From contig JAABTB010000026.1 in NCBI GenBank assembly GCA_011390085.1, forward strand, positions 1 to 13,269: 13,269 bases of DNA, given 5' to 3'. The DNA is from Desulfobacula sp. Lineage in GTDB: Bacteria; Desulfobacterota; Desulfobacteria; Desulfobacterales; Desulfobacteraceae. The position numbers and the translations under genes are program-made. Numbering within the stretch: position 1 is the first letter of the stretch; each line of letters begins with the position of its first letter. Of this stretch, positions 1-8,123 are shown one piece after another. The notes under the pieces are model-generated. The model saw only the letters and a list, made by a program, of their open reading frames with translations, did no database searches and had not been told where the DNA came from.

Positions 1-24
1 CCTGTCCTCATCGGGCGAAATCAT
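1..24 (-). CDS. 5' end of a divergent gene, probably the sigma-54 activator pspF (partial)
   Basis: Only the first eight codons are inside the window, reading MISPDEDR from an ATG at 24 and running off the left edge. A good ribosome binding site, GGAGGG (complement of 29-34), sits four bases upstream of the ATG, which supports a real start. No domain can be seen in eight residues. The identity is inferred from context: in proteobacteria the enhancer-binding protein PspF is usually encoded divergently from pspA, and here a sigma-54 promoter and twin upstream repeats lie between the two genes. PspF would be an AAA+ activator that PspA holds inactive until the envelope is stressed. It could be any other divergent gene. 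Confidence 0.45.
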
Positions 25-52
25 GAATCCCTCCAATCAATCAAATTTTATT

Positions 53-86
53 TTAACCAATATATATTAGAATTAACCAATATATA
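53..86 (+). promoter_or_regulatory. Twin direct repeat, candidate upstream activating sites for PspF
   Basis: The 14-base sequence TTAACCAATATATA occurs twice without mismatch, at 53-66 and 73-86. The copies are 20 bp apart, close to two helical turns, so bound proteins would lie on the same face of DNA. The repeats lie about 85-115 bp upstream of the -24 element of the pspA promoter, the usual distance for enhancer sites of sigma-54 activators. The repeats are seen directly; their role as PspF sites is inferred. Confidence 0.5.
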
Positions 87-168
87 GTCAATATTACTAC
101 AACCCTATTTGAATTGTCAATATACATAACTCATTAATATCAAAAGGCAATTTATAAAAAATGCCGGC

Positions 169-184
169 CGGCACGTAAAATGCT
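169..184 (+). promoter_or_regulatory. Sigma-54 (-24/-12) promoter of pspABC
   Basis: The sequence CGGCACGTAAAATGCT fits the sigma-54 consensus TGGCACG-N4-TTGCW with two mismatches. It keeps the invariant GG (170-171) and GC (182-183) separated by exactly 10 bases. Transcription would start near 195, leaving a leader of about 50 bases before pspA. Expression should require an activator working from upstream sites, consistent with the paired repeats at 53-86. Confidence 0.75.
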
Positions 185-247
185 ATCTTTCTTTTTAAAT
201 CAAAGCAAGAGATGGAGTGGAAATCATAAAACTTAAGGAGACATAAA

Positions 248-931
248 ATGGGAATTTTTACACGGTTTAAAGATATTGTGGCATCCAACATCAATTCCAT
301 GCTGGACAATGCAGAAGATCCGGAAAAACTCATCAAGCTCATGATCCGGGAAATGGAAGACACCTTAATCGAAATAAAATCTTCCTGTGCCAATACCATT
401 GCCGGTCAGAAAAAGGCCCGGCGGTTCCTGGATGAAATTGAAGAAAAAGAAGATTTCTGGAACCAAAAGGCAGCGTTAGCCGTTCAAAAGGGTAAAGACA
501 ACCTGGCCCGCCAGGCCCTCCAGGAAAAACGACGGTATACCCAGAAAGCCGAAACCCTTCAGGTGGAAGTGACTGAACTCGGTGTCATGATCGAACAATA
601 CCGGGAGGATATCCAGGAACTGGAGAACAAGCTCAAATCCGCCCGGGAAAAACAAAGAATGCTGGTTCAACGACATCTGAGGGCCACCCGGAAAAAAAGG
701 GTGAGGGAGGAAATCCGCAGAGCCGACAGCGCCGAAGTCATGCAGAAATTTGAAGAACTTGAGCAGCAGATCGAAAGAATGGAAGCGGAAGCCGACCTTG
801 TGGACTACGGCAGGGCTTCGACCCTTGAGAATCAGTTGGACGCCCTGGAGGCCGATGATGAAATCGAAGCCGAACTCAATGAATTAAAATCTTCCCAATC
901 CTTGAAAAATGGTGGTAAGATCAATGCATAG
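248..931 (+). CDS. pspA: Phage shock protein A (PspA)
   Basis: PspA is a peripheral inner-membrane protein of the ESCRT-III/Vipp1 superfamily. It assembles on stressed membranes to limit proton leakage and, when idle, inhibits PspF. The 227-residue length is close to the usual size. The N-terminus (MGIFTRFKDIVASN) is the short amphipathic helix that binds membrane, followed by the family signature EDPEKLIKLMIREMEDTL near residues 24-41. Nearly all the rest is charged, Glu/Lys/Arg-rich heptad sequence predicted to be coiled coil. A strong AAGGAG ribosome site stands just before the ATG. It is the first gene of pspABC, downstream of a sigma-54 promoter. The closeness to the gammaproteobacterial type rather than the cyanobacterial Vipp1 type fits regulation by PspF. 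Nothing appears damaged. Confidence 0.96.
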   Translation: MGIFTRFKDIVASNINSMLDNAEDPEKLIKLMIREMEDTLIEIKSSCANTIAGQKKARRFLDEIEEKEDFWNQKAALAVQKGKDNLARQALQEKRRYTQKAETLQVEVTELGVMIEQYREDIQELENKLKSAREKQRMLVQRHLRATRKKRVREEIRRADSAEVMQKFEELEQQIERMEAEADLVDYGRASTLENQLDALEADDEIEAELNELKSSQSLKNGGKINA

Positions 932-967
932 GTCATCAGGCACTAACCCAACCGGAGAACTATTATC

Positions 968-1219
968 ATGATGGGCGCCCTTATCATCGGCATCTCCATC
1001 GGCGGGATCATCCTCTTTATCGCCACCATCGGACTGGTTATCATCGGCATCATCCGGGTTTCCAAGTCCGGAGGGCTGTCCGGGAAAGACAAACAGGCCC
1101 AGGCAGAAGAAACCCGGATGATCCAGGACATCTATCGCGGGCTGTCAAAAATGGAAGAACGGGTGGAAGCCCTGGAAACCATATTGATTGAGCGCCAGAA
1201 AAAGGAATTCGGCAAATGA
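968..1219 (+). CDS. pspB: Phage shock protein B (PspB)
   Basis: PspB is a small inner-membrane protein that works with PspC to sense envelope damage and draw PspA away from PspF. The 83-residue product has one N-terminal transmembrane helix (about residues 4-28, rich in Ile and Gly), then a basic and polar linker and a short amphipathic coiled-coil tail (LSKMEERVEALETIL). This is the family architecture. A GGAG ribosome site (954-957) precedes the start; two tandem ATG codons occur and the first is taken. The gene lies 36 bases after pspA and its stop overlaps the pspC start as ATGA, indicating translational coupling. Confidence 0.92.
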   Translation: MMGALIIGISIGGIILFIATIGLVIIGIIRVSKSGGLSGKDKQAQAEETRMIQDIYRGLSKMEERVEALETILIERQKKEFGK

Positions 1220-1656
1220 GACGATATCACGGATATAGACACAATTTTAAATTTGAAAAACGCGGGAAGATTTTCCAGAGGCTTGGGGGCCGCTTTGAGA
1301 CCCTTGCTTCCAGCCGCGGCATCTACCGGTCCCGGAGAGGCATCTTCATGGGGGTCTGTCGAGGCCTGGCCGAGTATTTTAATTTCAATGTGTTCTGGGT
1401 CAGGGTTGTCACCCTTTTGGTATTTTTGTTTACCGGGTTCTGGCCTGTGGGGGTCATGTATATCCTTGCAGGGCTTTTCCTGAAAATGGAGCCGGTTTCT
1501 CCGCTGCAAGATGAAAACGATGCGGAATTCTATGATGCCTATTCCCATTCAAGGCAATCGGCCGTCCAGAGGGTCAAAAAGAAATTTGAAAACATAGAAC
1601 GCCGCATCCAGAGGATGGAAGATACGGTGACATCCAGGGAATTTGACTGGAAATAA
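1216..1656 (+). CDS. pspC: Phage shock protein C (PspC)
   Basis: PspC is the second membrane sensor of the Psp system. The 146-residue protein carries a PspC domain from about residue 36: SRRGIFMGVCRGLAEYF leading into a hydrophobic segment (about 60-90) that keeps the typical WVRVVTLL and YILAGLFLKMEP elements. A basic N-terminal extension of about 35 residues precedes the domain. The C-terminal 50 residues are charged and probably coiled coil (VKKKFENIERRIQRME), a region that in this family contacts PspA or PspB. The start overlaps the pspB stop by four bases (ATGA). It is the last gene of the operon, since a terminator follows within about 25 bases. Confidence 0.93.
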   Translation: MRRYHGYRHNFKFEKRGKIFQRLGGRFETLASSRGIYRSRRGIFMGVCRGLAEYFNFNVFWVRVVTLLVFLFTGFWPVGVMYILAGLFLKMEPVSPLQDENDAEFYDAYSHSRQSAVQRVKKKFENIERRIQRMEDTVTSREFDWK

Positions 1657-1678
1657 TCCGCGGTCCGTTTTTCCAAAG

Positions 1679-1721
1679 CCCGGCCGGGAGGTCTTGATGA
1701 CCCCTGCCGGGTTTTCTTTTT
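1679..1721 (+). terminator. Intrinsic terminator of pspABC
   Basis: A GC-rich stem-loop has arms at about 1679-1693 and 1699-1711 (CCCGGC pairing with GCCGGG, continued by GAGGTC with GACCCC and a small bulge). It is followed by the T-rich run TTTTCTTTTT (1712-1721). It lies just after pspC and directly against the end of the convergent exporter gene. On the minus strand no T-run follows the stem, so any effect on the exporter transcript would be weaker. Confidence 0.8.
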
Positions 1722-2341
1722 CACGGCGCCGGCCAGAGAAGGCGGATGCCGTCCTTGAAGAGAAAAACGGCCAGCACACACAGGAGAAATCCCAGACACC
1801 TCATGGTCAACACATAGCCCTGACCCGTTAAAACTGCTTTTGACTTCCCTGCCAGGACCGCCAATACCATCTTTGATCCGACCATCAAAAGATAAAATCC
1901 CAATAAAAACGCCGCCGGGGCCAATACGTGCCGATCTCCGGCCTTGGCCATGGTCGGCCCGCCCACACTGAGCCAGAAAATATAGGGATGGGGACTCAAT
2001 GCGTTCACCAGGATTCCCTTGGTCAAAGACCTGGGGGCAGCCTTTGGGATATCCAGAGCCATGCCCCTGGTTTTCATGCCGCGGATTCCCATGACCAGCA
2101 CCAGCACACCGCCCATGAGGGAGATGACCCCCAGTATGCCTTGGGAACCCGACAGGCGGGACAGGATCAATACGGCCACGGCGATGATGGGAAGATCCGT
2201 GATCAGGGGGGCAACCGCCACCTTGATTCCGGCCCGGATATTATAAGAAATAGTCTCGGATACCACCAGGGTCAGTAACGGACCCGGGGCAAGACCCGCG
2301 GAAAACCCTAAAATCGCACCCATGGTAAAATATTGAATCAT
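1721..2341 (-). CDS. LysE/RhtB-family amino acid exporter
   Basis: This is an inner-membrane exporter of the LysE/RhtB superfamily, which expels amino acids or their derivatives using the proton gradient. The 206-residue protein has about six hydrophobic segments and the hallmark N-terminal motif GLAPGP at residues 16-21, followed by LLTLVVSETI. Loop residues such as NALSPHPYIFW near the middle are also typical. The substrate cannot be read from sequence. The gene is 43 bases downstream of dppF on the same strand with no terminator between them, so it is probably the last gene of the dipeptide transporter operon. A plausible job is to relieve build-up of amino acids released from imported peptides. 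Its stop codon overlaps the end of the psp terminator from the other direction. Confidence 0.88.
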   Translation of the reverse strand: MIQYFTMGAILGFSAGLAPGPLLTLVVSETISYNIRAGIKVAVAPLITDLPIIAVAVLILSRLSGSQGILGVISLMGGVLVLVMGIRGMKTRGMALDIPKAAPRSLTKGILVNALSPHPYIFWLSVGGPTMAKAGDRHVLAPAAFLLGFYLLMVGSKMVLAVLAGKSKAVLTGQGYVLTMRCLGFLLCVLAVFLFKDGIRLLWPAP

Positions 2342-2384
2342 TTGGAGAGCCTTTTAAATCCGATATTATCGTTTGAATGGAATT

Positions 2385-3365
2385 CTATCGGCAGAATTTT
2401 TCCGCATGATGGCAGGTGACCCTTCTGCCGCCCACGGACCGAAATTCCGGAACAGCCTCCTTGCAGATTTCGGTCATATGGATGCATCGTTTATGAAAGG
2501 TGCATCCCGGCGGAGGGTTCAGCGGAGAAGGAATTTCCCCGGTCAAAAGGACCCTTTGGGTGCGGTCTTCTCGATCCACATGGGGGGTTGCCGCAAGAAG
2601 GGCCCTGGTATAGGGATGAATGGGATTCTCGAAAATAACGGTCTTTTCCCCCTGTTCCACGGGCCTGCCCAGATACATGACCATGACATGGTCCGAGATC
2701 AGCCGGACCACACTCAGATCGTGGGAAATAAAAAGATAGGCCAGATTCATCTCATCCTGGAGATCCATGAACAGATTCAGGACCTGGGCCTGGACGGAAA
2801 CATCCAGAGCCGACACCGGCTCATCGGCCACCACCAGGCTGGGGTTGAGCATCAAGGCCCTTGCAACGGCGATCCGCTGCCTCTGGCCTCCGGAAAACAT
2901 ATGGGGATACCGGGAATACTGTTCCCGCCTGAGACCCACCTTATCCATGATGGCCAGGGCCTTTTCCCGCCGTTCGCTCGCATTGAGCCCGGTGTTGATC
3001 AAAAGCGGCTCTTCCAGGATGGCCCCCACTTTTTTCCTGGGGTTCAAAGATCCGTAAGGGTCCTGGAAAACAATCTGAACCCTTTCTCTCAAGGCTTTCA
3101 TGGCTTCGGGATCACTGGTGACGGCATTGATGCCGTCCACTTCAAAATCCCCAAAAGTAGGCCTTTCAATCATGGTAATCAATCGCGCAAGGGTGGATTT
3201 CCCGCAGCCGGACTCCCCCACCACGGAAAAGGTTTCGCCGGGTCTTATGGAAAAGGATGCGCCATCCAGGGCCTTTAATGTCGAAGTCCTTTTAAAAAAG
3301 AGTCCTTCCTTGATGGTATAATATTTTTTCAGGTCTCGCGCCTGGATAATCGGCTTTTCATTCAT
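2385..3365 (-). CDS. dppF: Dipeptide ABC transporter ATP-binding protein DppF
   Basis: This is the second of two cytoplasmic ATPases that power the dipeptide importer. In the 326-residue protein the Walker A motif is GESGCGKST (residues 50-58), the ABC signature is FSGGQRQRI (about 157-165), Walker B is VVADEP (178-183), and the switch histidine is H215. After the ATPase core comes the oligopeptide/dipeptide transporter C-terminal domain, with cysteines at 288, 294, 301 and 318. Related transporters carry an iron-sulfur cluster at such positions, and the pattern would suit one here. The start overlaps the end of dppD by eight bases and has a GGAG ribosome site nine bases upstream. The DppF rather than OppF name follows from the highly DppA- and DppB-like neighbours. 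Confidence 0.93.
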   Translation of the reverse strand: MNEKPIIQARDLKKYYTIKEGLFFKRTSTLKALDGASFSIRPGETFSVVGESGCGKSTLARLITMIERPTFGDFEVDGINAVTSDPEAMKALRERVQIVFQDPYGSLNPRKKVGAILEEPLLINTGLNASERREKALAIMDKVGLRREQYSRYPHMFSGGQRQRIAVARALMLNPSLVVADEPVSALDVSVQAQVLNLFMDLQDEMNLAYLFISHDLSVVRLISDHVMVMYLGRPVEQGEKTVIFENPIHPYTRALLAATPHVDREDRTQRVLLTGEIPSPLNPPPGCTFHKRCIHMTEICKEAVPEFRSVGGRRVTCHHAEKFCR

Positions 3366-4329
3366 ACTGGGGAACTCCGTTGATCAATGGGAAATGGCAT
3401 CTGTAAGCACCGTCGCCTTCCTTTGTCAAGGCCGGCCGCAGGGTCGAACATTTCTCTTTTGCAAACCTGCACCGGGGATGGAACAGGCATCCTGACGGTT
3501 TATCGTATTTGCCCGGCACAACCCCCGGAATGGTGGGAAGCCGTTTTGAATTGACATTGCGCTCCGGCAAGGACCTCAGCAGGGCATCGGTATACGGATG
3601 TCTCGGAGCGGTAAAAATATTATGGGCTGTATTTTTTTCCACCACCTGTCCGGCATACATGACCACTACATCTTCCACGGTTTCAGCGATGACGGCCATG
3701 TCATGGGTGATCAGGATCAGGGCCATGTTTTTTTCCCGCTGAAGACTGATCAAAAGGTCCAGAATCTGTGCCTGGATGGTGACATCCAGGGCCGTTGTGG
3801 GTTCGTCGGCAATCAGGAGTTTGGGGCTGCAGGCAATAGCCATGGCGATCATGACCCGCTGGCTTATCCCTCCCGACAACTGGTGGGGAAAACTTTTCAT
3901 CCGGTCTTCGGGAGCCGGAATCCCCACCTGCTTTAACAGTTCAACGGCCCGTTCGCGCCTTTGCCGCCGTGATCCGCCCTCATGGATTTTCAGAGTTTCC
4001 GTCAACTGGAACTCCACGGTGAAGCAGGGGTTGAGGCTGGACATGGGCTCCTGGAAAATCATGGCGATCTCTTTGCCCGTGATTTGCCGTTTCTTCTTTT
4101 TTGACATGGCCAGCAGATCGTGATCATTGAATATGAGCCGGTCCGCCTCGATAATGCCGGGATATGGAATCAACCCCATGAGGGCAAGCTGGGTAACACT
4201 TTTTCCAGAACCGGATTCACCCACTATCCCCAGAACCTTACCCTTGTCCAGGGTCAGGTCCACATCCAGAACGGCTTTGAATCCGTCAAAATCCACGGAA
4301 AGGTTTTTAATGTCTAATATTTGATTCAT
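3358..4329 (-). CDS. dppD: Dipeptide ABC transporter ATP-binding protein DppD
   Basis: This is the partner ATPase of DppF, coupling ATP hydrolysis to peptide import. The 323-residue protein has Walker [10 protein letters not shown] (37-45), Q-loop Q93, signature LSGGISQRV (151-159), Walker B LLIADEP (171-177) and H209. The signature carries Ile-Ser where the family more often has Met-Arg, a mild deviation that should not abolish function. The C-terminal domain has cysteines at 281, 287, 294 and 311, the same four-cysteine layout as in the neighbouring dppF product, consistent with an iron-sulfur site. The ribosome site before the ATG at 4329 is weak (AGAGAA), and the gene starts 22 bases after dppC, so coupled translation is likely. 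Confidence 0.93.
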   Translation of the reverse strand: MNQILDIKNLSVDFDGFKAVLDVDLTLDKGKVLGIVGESGSGKSVTQLALMGLIPYPGIIEADRLIFNDHDLLAMSKKKKRQITGKEIAMIFQEPMSSLNPCFTVEFQLTETLKIHEGGSRRQRRERAVELLKQVGIPAPEDRMKSFPHQLSGGISQRVMIAMAIACSPKLLIADEPTTALDVTIQAQILDLLISLQREKNMALILITHDMAVIAETVEDVVVMYAGQVVEKNTAHNIFTAPRHPYTDALLRSLPERNVNSKRLPTIPGVVPGKYDKPSGCLFHPRCRFAKEKCSTLRPALTKEGDGAYRCHFPLINGVPQYE

Positions 4330-4351
4330 ATGTTTTCTCTGTTGGTATGAA

Positions 4352-5251
4352 TTACCGCTTCATTTTCGGATCAAGGGCGTCCCGGAGTCCGTCTCCTGCA
4401 AGGTTGAAGGCAAGCACTGTGATCAGAATGGCAAGGCCGGGAAAGGTTACCACCCACCAGGCACTTTGGACAAACTGCAGGGCATTGGCCAACATGGCCC
4501 CCCACTCGGGCGTGGGCGGCTGGGCCCCCATGCCGAGGAATCCCAGGGCTGCCGCATCCAGGATGGCCGTTGAAAAACCCAGGGTGGCCTGGACAATCAG
4601 AGGAGCCATGCAATTGGGAAGGAGCACGGCAAACATCATCCGGAAGGGGCCTGAACCGCAGACCCGGGATGCGGTCACATAATCCTTATTCTTTTCCGAA
4701 AGAACCGAGGCCCTGGTCAACCGGACGTAATGGGGCAGCACCACCACGGCAATGGATAGAATGGCATTCTGGAGGCTGGGCCCCAGGATGGCCACAATGG
4801 CCAGGGCCAGCAAAAGGCTGGGCAGGGCCAGGATGATGTCCATAAGCCGCATGATCAGAATTTCATAAACACCGCCGAAATATCCCGAGGTCACACCGAA
4901 AATAATGCCTGCGGCAAGAGACAGCGTCACAACGATAACGCCCACAAAAAGGCTCAGGCGGGCCCCGTGAATCAGTCGTGATAGAATATCCCGACCTACG
5001 GCATCGGTCCCCAGGAGAAATTTGCTGCTCCCCCCGTCCATCCATACGGGAGGCTGCAAAATAGCATCCCGGTATTGGTCAAAAGGGCTGTGGGGGGCGA
5101 TATAATCTGCAAAAACGGCCAAAAAAATTGCAATAACAATGATGTATAACCCGACAACGGCGCCTTTGTTCTCGCTGAAATATTTCCAGAATTCCTTCAG
5201 CGGATGGGGTGGTGCTGAATTTTCCAGGGGAATGGCTGTCATTTCACTCAT
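4352..5251 (-). CDS. dppC: Dipeptide ABC transporter permease DppC
   Basis: This is one of the two inner-membrane permease subunits. The 299-residue protein matches the usual length of about 300. It has an N-terminal cytoplasmic stretch, a first transmembrane helix (about 30-52), an extracytoplasmic segment containing the family motif [19 protein letters not shown], then five further helices. The coupling region that contacts the ATPases is recognisable near residues 185-225 ([19 protein letters not shown] and following). The [19 protein letters not shown] motif near the C-terminus is characteristic of DppC/OppC proteins. It follows dppB after 14 bases, with an AGGA ribosome site lying inside the end of dppB. 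Confidence 0.94.
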   Translation of the reverse strand: MSEMTAIPLENSAPPHPLKEFWKYFSENKGAVVGLYIIVIAIFLAVFADYIAPHSPFDQYRDAILQPPVWMDGGSSKFLLGTDAVGRDILSRLIHGARLSLFVGVIVVTLSLAAGIIFGVTSGYFGGVYEILIMRLMDIILALPSLLLALAIVAILGPSLQNAILSIAVVVLPHYVRLTRASVLSEKNKDYVTASRVCGSGPFRMMFAVLLPNCMAPLIVQATLGFSTAILDAAALGFLGMGAQPPTPEWGAMLANALQFVQSAWWVVTFPGLAILITVLAFNLAGDGLRDALDPKMKR

Positions 5252-5265
5252 GCTGAATTCCTGTT

Positions 5266-6276
5266 CTAATGCGTATACCGGATCCTGGGATTGATGATGC
5301 CGTATAGGATATCTACGCCCAGGTTCACAAAAATAATGAGGGTGGCAATGATCAATATCCCCCCCTGGATGGCCGGATAATCCCGGCGGCCGATGGATTC
5401 AAGGATCCATTTCCCCACACCGGGCCAGGCAAATATGGTTTCCGTCAGAATGGCCCCGGCCAGCAGCACCCCGGTTTGAAGACCGATAACGGTAATGACG
5501 GGGATCAAGGCGTTCCTCAGGGCATGGACCAGGATCACCCGGCGGTCGGACAATCCCTTGGCCCTGGCTGTCCGGACATAGTCTTCCTTTAGAACCTCAA
5601 GCATGGAAGACCTTGTCATACGCGCAATAACGGCCAGCGGGATGGTCCCAAGAACGATGGAGGGCAGGATTAAATGGCTTAAGGCGGATTTAAAGGCGCC
5701 GGGTTCATCGGACCGAAGTGTGTCAATGAGCATAAAACCGGTTTGGGGTTCGATCCAGAAAAGCGCCGAAAGCCTCCCTGAAACCGGTGTCCAGCCGAGG
5801 AATACGGAAAAGAACAGGATCATCAGCAGGCCCCACCAGAAAATCGGCATGGAATATCCGGTCAGCGAAACGGTCATGATGGTATGATCAAAGGGCGTTC
5901 CCCGTTTAACCCCGGCGATGACCCCGGCCGGAAGCCCGAACAGGACTGCAAACATCATGGCGCAGAGAGAGAGTTCCAGGGTGGCGGGAAAAAGTGTCAG
6001 AAATTCTTCGAGGACAGGTTTTTTAGTGACATAGGATTTGCCCAGATCTCCTTTGAAAACATTGGTGATATACCGGAAGTACTGAATATGCAGGGGTTTA
6101 TCCAGACCCATTTCGGCCTTCATCTCGGCATGCCGGACCGGGTCTATCCCCCGCTCTCCTGCACGAAGTTCAACTGCGTCACCGGGGATGAGATGGATCA
6201 GGGAAAAGGTCAGGAGGGTCACACCGATAAAGGCCGGAAAAACATGAAAAAACCGTCGAAAAAAAAATTGAACCAT
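5266..6276 (-). CDS. dppB: Dipeptide ABC transporter permease DppB
   Basis: This is the other permease subunit. Its 336 residues resemble E. coli DppB closely, as far as can be judged from memory. Shared blocks include the N-terminal ITLL/VTLLTFSLIHLIPGD region, LTGYSMPIFWWG, ILPSIVLGTIPLAVIARMTR, the ATPase-coupling segment EDYVRTARAKGLS, and the C-terminal RDYPAIQGG and NPRIRYTH. About six transmembrane helices are present. The ribosome site before the ATG is poor (GTGG only), and no in-frame start lies just upstream. Together with the stem-loop between dppA and this gene, that suggests lower translation than for the binding protein, which is normal for such operons. Confidence 0.95.
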   Translation of the reverse strand: MVQFFFRRFFHVFPAFIGVTLLTFSLIHLIPGDAVELRAGERGIDPVRHAEMKAEMGLDKPLHIQYFRYITNVFKGDLGKSYVTKKPVLEEFLTLFPATLELSLCAMMFAVLFGLPAGVIAGVKRGTPFDHTIMTVSLTGYSMPIFWWGLLMILFFSVFLGWTPVSGRLSALFWIEPQTGFMLIDTLRSDEPGAFKSALSHLILPSIVLGTIPLAVIARMTRSSMLEVLKEDYVRTARAKGLSDRRVILVHALRNALIPVITVIGLQTGVLLAGAILTETIFAWPGVGKWILESIGRRDYPAIQGGILIIATLIIFVNLGVDILYGIINPRIRYTH

Positions 6277-6304
6277 GATGGCACCACATTCTTCATATTA
6301 AAGT

Positions 6305-6333
6305 GGCGGTACAAGGGATCTCCTTGCACCGCC
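6305..6333 (-). other. Stem-loop between dppA and dppB
   Basis: In the minus-strand transcript GGCGGTGCAAGG and CCTTGTACCGCC pair over 12 base pairs, including one G-U, around a five-base loop. The loop lies 20 bases after the dppA stop and about 30 bases before the dppB start. No clear U-run follows (the next bases are ACTTTAATATG), so it is not a full terminator. Stem-loops in this place often protect the binding-protein part of the messenger and reduce downstream expression; that role is inferred here. Confidence 0.65.
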
Positions 6334-6353
6334 GGATCAACATCGTCAGATCT

Positions 6354-7958
6354 TTAGTCTTTCAGATCTACGCCATAGAAAACGTGGCCGCCAAAGGGAT
6401 CGATTTTAAAGTCAACAACCTTTTTGCTCATGGGTTGGAACACAACGGAATGGGCAATGGTCACCCAGGGAGCTTGTTCTTTAAAGACCACCTGGGCCTG
6501 CTGGTATAATTTGGTTCTTTCGGCCTGGTCCGATACCTGGGTAGCTTTGGTGATCAAATCGTCAAAGGGCTTATAACACCACCGGGCCCGGTTGGAGCTT
6601 TCCATGGCATCGCAGCCCAGAAGTACGGCGAGGAAATTGTCCGGGTCCCCATTGTCTCCGGTCCAGCCCAGGAGAAGAGTTGAGTGCTCGGCAGCCAGGG
6701 AGCGTTTCAGATATTCACCCCATTCATAGGAAACGATTTTGGCCTTAACACCGATTTTTGACCAGTCTTCCTGGATCATTTCAGCCATCCTCTTGGCATT
6801 GGGATTATAGGGGCGCTGTACCGGCATTGCCCAGAGGTCGGTTTCAAATCCATTGGCAAAACCGGCCTCGCTAAGAAGCTTTTTAGCGGCGGCCACGTCG
6901 TATGTATAATCCTTTACGGCGTCGTTATAGGACCAGATGGTGGGCGGAATGGGGTTTTTGGCGACTTTCCCGGAACCCTGGTATACGGCGTCCAGGATGG
7001 CGGTTTTGTTAATGGCCATGGTCAATGCCTGGCGGACCTTGACATTGGTAAAGGGTTCTTTTTTGCAGTTAAAAGCAAGATAGCCCACATTCAACCCTGC
7101 CTGTTCCATGAGATTGATATTGGAATCCTGTTTCATGGCCGCCAGATCGGCCGGATTCGGATAGGGCATGACATGGGCTTCACCGGCTTTCAGCTTTGCA
7201 TACCGGACCGAGGCGTCCGGCGTGATGGAAAATACCAGCTTATCGATTTTGGCCCGGCCGGCCCAGTATTTATCAAAGGCCTTGTACCGGATGGTGGAGT
7301 CCTTCTGATAGGAAACAAAAACAAAGGGACCTGTTCCAATGGGCTTCTGGTCGAATTCATCCGGGGTTTTGGCCGCCAGCATATTGTTTGCATATTCTGC
7401 GGAATGAATGGAAGCAAAATCCATGGCCAGATTGGCGATAAAGGGGGCATTGGGTTTGGTCAGGGTGAAGACGACGGTATAATCATCTTTCTTCTCAATG
7501 GATTTGATCAGATCGGGCATGCTCATCCCTGAAAAATATTCATAGGAACCACCGGATATCTTATTGTAAGGATGGTTCTTATCATACTGCCGCATAAAGG
7601 AAAAAATAACATCATCGGCATTAAACGGGCGGGTGGGTTTGAAAAAAGGAGTGGTATGGAATTCCACGCCCTTTCTCAGATGGAAGGTATAGACGGTGCC
7701 GTCGGCAGACACATCCCAGGAGGTGGCAAGGCCCGGAACGATTTTTGTGGTACCCCGTTCAAACATGGACAGTTTATCAAAAACCTGGCGGGATGAGGCA
7801 TCAAATGTGGTCCCGGACGTGTAAAGAGCAGGAGTAAACCCTTCCGGGCTCCCTTCCGAACAGAAAACAAGGGTTTTCTCTTTTGCATGAACGGATACGG
7901 CAAGCATACAGAAAAGCAATGCCATGCCTGCAACAGATAATAATTTACGCATTTTCAT
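6354..7958 (-). CDS. dppA: Periplasmic dipeptide-binding protein DppA
   Basis: This is the periplasmic solute-binding protein (family 5) that delivers dipeptides to the DppBCDF membrane complex. The 534-residue product starts with a classical signal peptide: MKMRKLL, a hydrophobic core, and a likely cleavage after SVHA near residue 25. The mature protein begins KEKTLVFCSEGSPEGF, which is the DppA N-terminus. Blocks such as PIGTGPF, FSITPDASVRYAKL, MPYPNPADLAAMKQD, PVQRPYNPNA, GWTGDNGDPDNF and WCYKPFDDLI closely resemble E. coli DppA, pointing to a dipeptide rather than long-peptide or nickel binder. DppA proteins can also bind haem, so other ligands are possible. A strong ribosome site (AAGGGGAG) precedes the ATG. 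It is the first and probably most expressed gene of the dpp operon. Confidence 0.95.
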   Translation of the reverse strand: MKMRKLLSVAGMALLFCMLAVSVHAKEKTLVFCSEGSPEGFTPALYTSGTTFDASSRQVFDKLSMFERGTTKIVPGLATSWDVSADGTVYTFHLRKGVEFHTTPFFKPTRPFNADDVIFSFMRQYDKNHPYNKISGGSYEYFSGMSMPDLIKSIEKKDDYTVVFTLTKPNAPFIANLAMDFASIHSAEYANNMLAAKTPDEFDQKPIGTGPFVFVSYQKDSTIRYKAFDKYWAGRAKIDKLVFSITPDASVRYAKLKAGEAHVMPYPNPADLAAMKQDSNINLMEQAGLNVGYLAFNCKKEPFTNVKVRQALTMAINKTAILDAVYQGSGKVAKNPIPPTIWSYNDAVKDYTYDVAAAKKLLSEAGFANGFETDLWAMPVQRPYNPNAKRMAEMIQEDWSKIGVKAKIVSYEWGEYLKRSLAAEHSTLLLGWTGDNGDPDNFLAVLLGCDAMESSNRARWCYKPFDDLITKATQVSDQAERTKLYQQAQVVFKEQAPWVTIAHSVVFQPMSKKVVDFKIDPFGGHVFYGVDLKD

Positions 7959-8021
7959 CTTTTTTCTCCCCTTTTTAAGTAAAATACTAAAAAACTGTGG
8001 ATATTTTGATAATCCATTTAA

Positions 8022-8051
8022 ATTACAAGATATAATTTACAGGATTAACAA
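8022..8051 (-). promoter_or_regulatory. Candidate sigma-70 promoter of the dpp operon
   Basis: On the minus strand TTGTTA (complement of 8046-8051) and TGTAAT (complement of 8022-8027) are separated by 18 bases, upstream of dppA in an AT-rich spacer. The -10 hexamer matches five of six consensus positions and the -35 four of six. The location after the terminator of the upstream operon fits, but AT-rich DNA gives many such matches. An alternative TTGACT lies next to the terminator at about 8091-8096. Confidence 0.3.
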
Positions 8052-8097
8052 ATTGCTAACGTATTTATATCTATTGATACTTGGCCTGCAAGTCAAG

Positions 8098-8123
8098 AAA
8101 AAACCCATACACAGGGCTTTTTT
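8098..8123 (-). terminator. Intrinsic terminator of the glycyl radical enzyme operon
   Basis: Directly after the stop codon, the minus strand reads AAAAAAGCCC, loop TGTGTAT, then GGGTTTTTT. The arms pair over nine base pairs (including one G-U), and the six-T run ends the structure. The stem is short in GC pairs but its position is exactly right. It separates the glycyl radical operon from dpp. Confidence 0.7.

Noticed and set aside
2373..3278. Open frame of 301 codons on the plus strand, antisense to dppF
   Set aside because: It lies wholly opposite dppF, whose motifs are complete. The translated sequence is rich in Gly, His and Pro and shows no recognisable domain, as expected for the reverse of a biased coding sequence.
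7992..7998. AAACTGT upstream of dppA, identical to one arm of the regulator's palindrome
   Set aside because: The matching second arm is absent after the three-base centre, so this is only a half site. A seven-base match in AT-rich DNA is likely by chance, and it does not support control of dpp by the FCD regulator.
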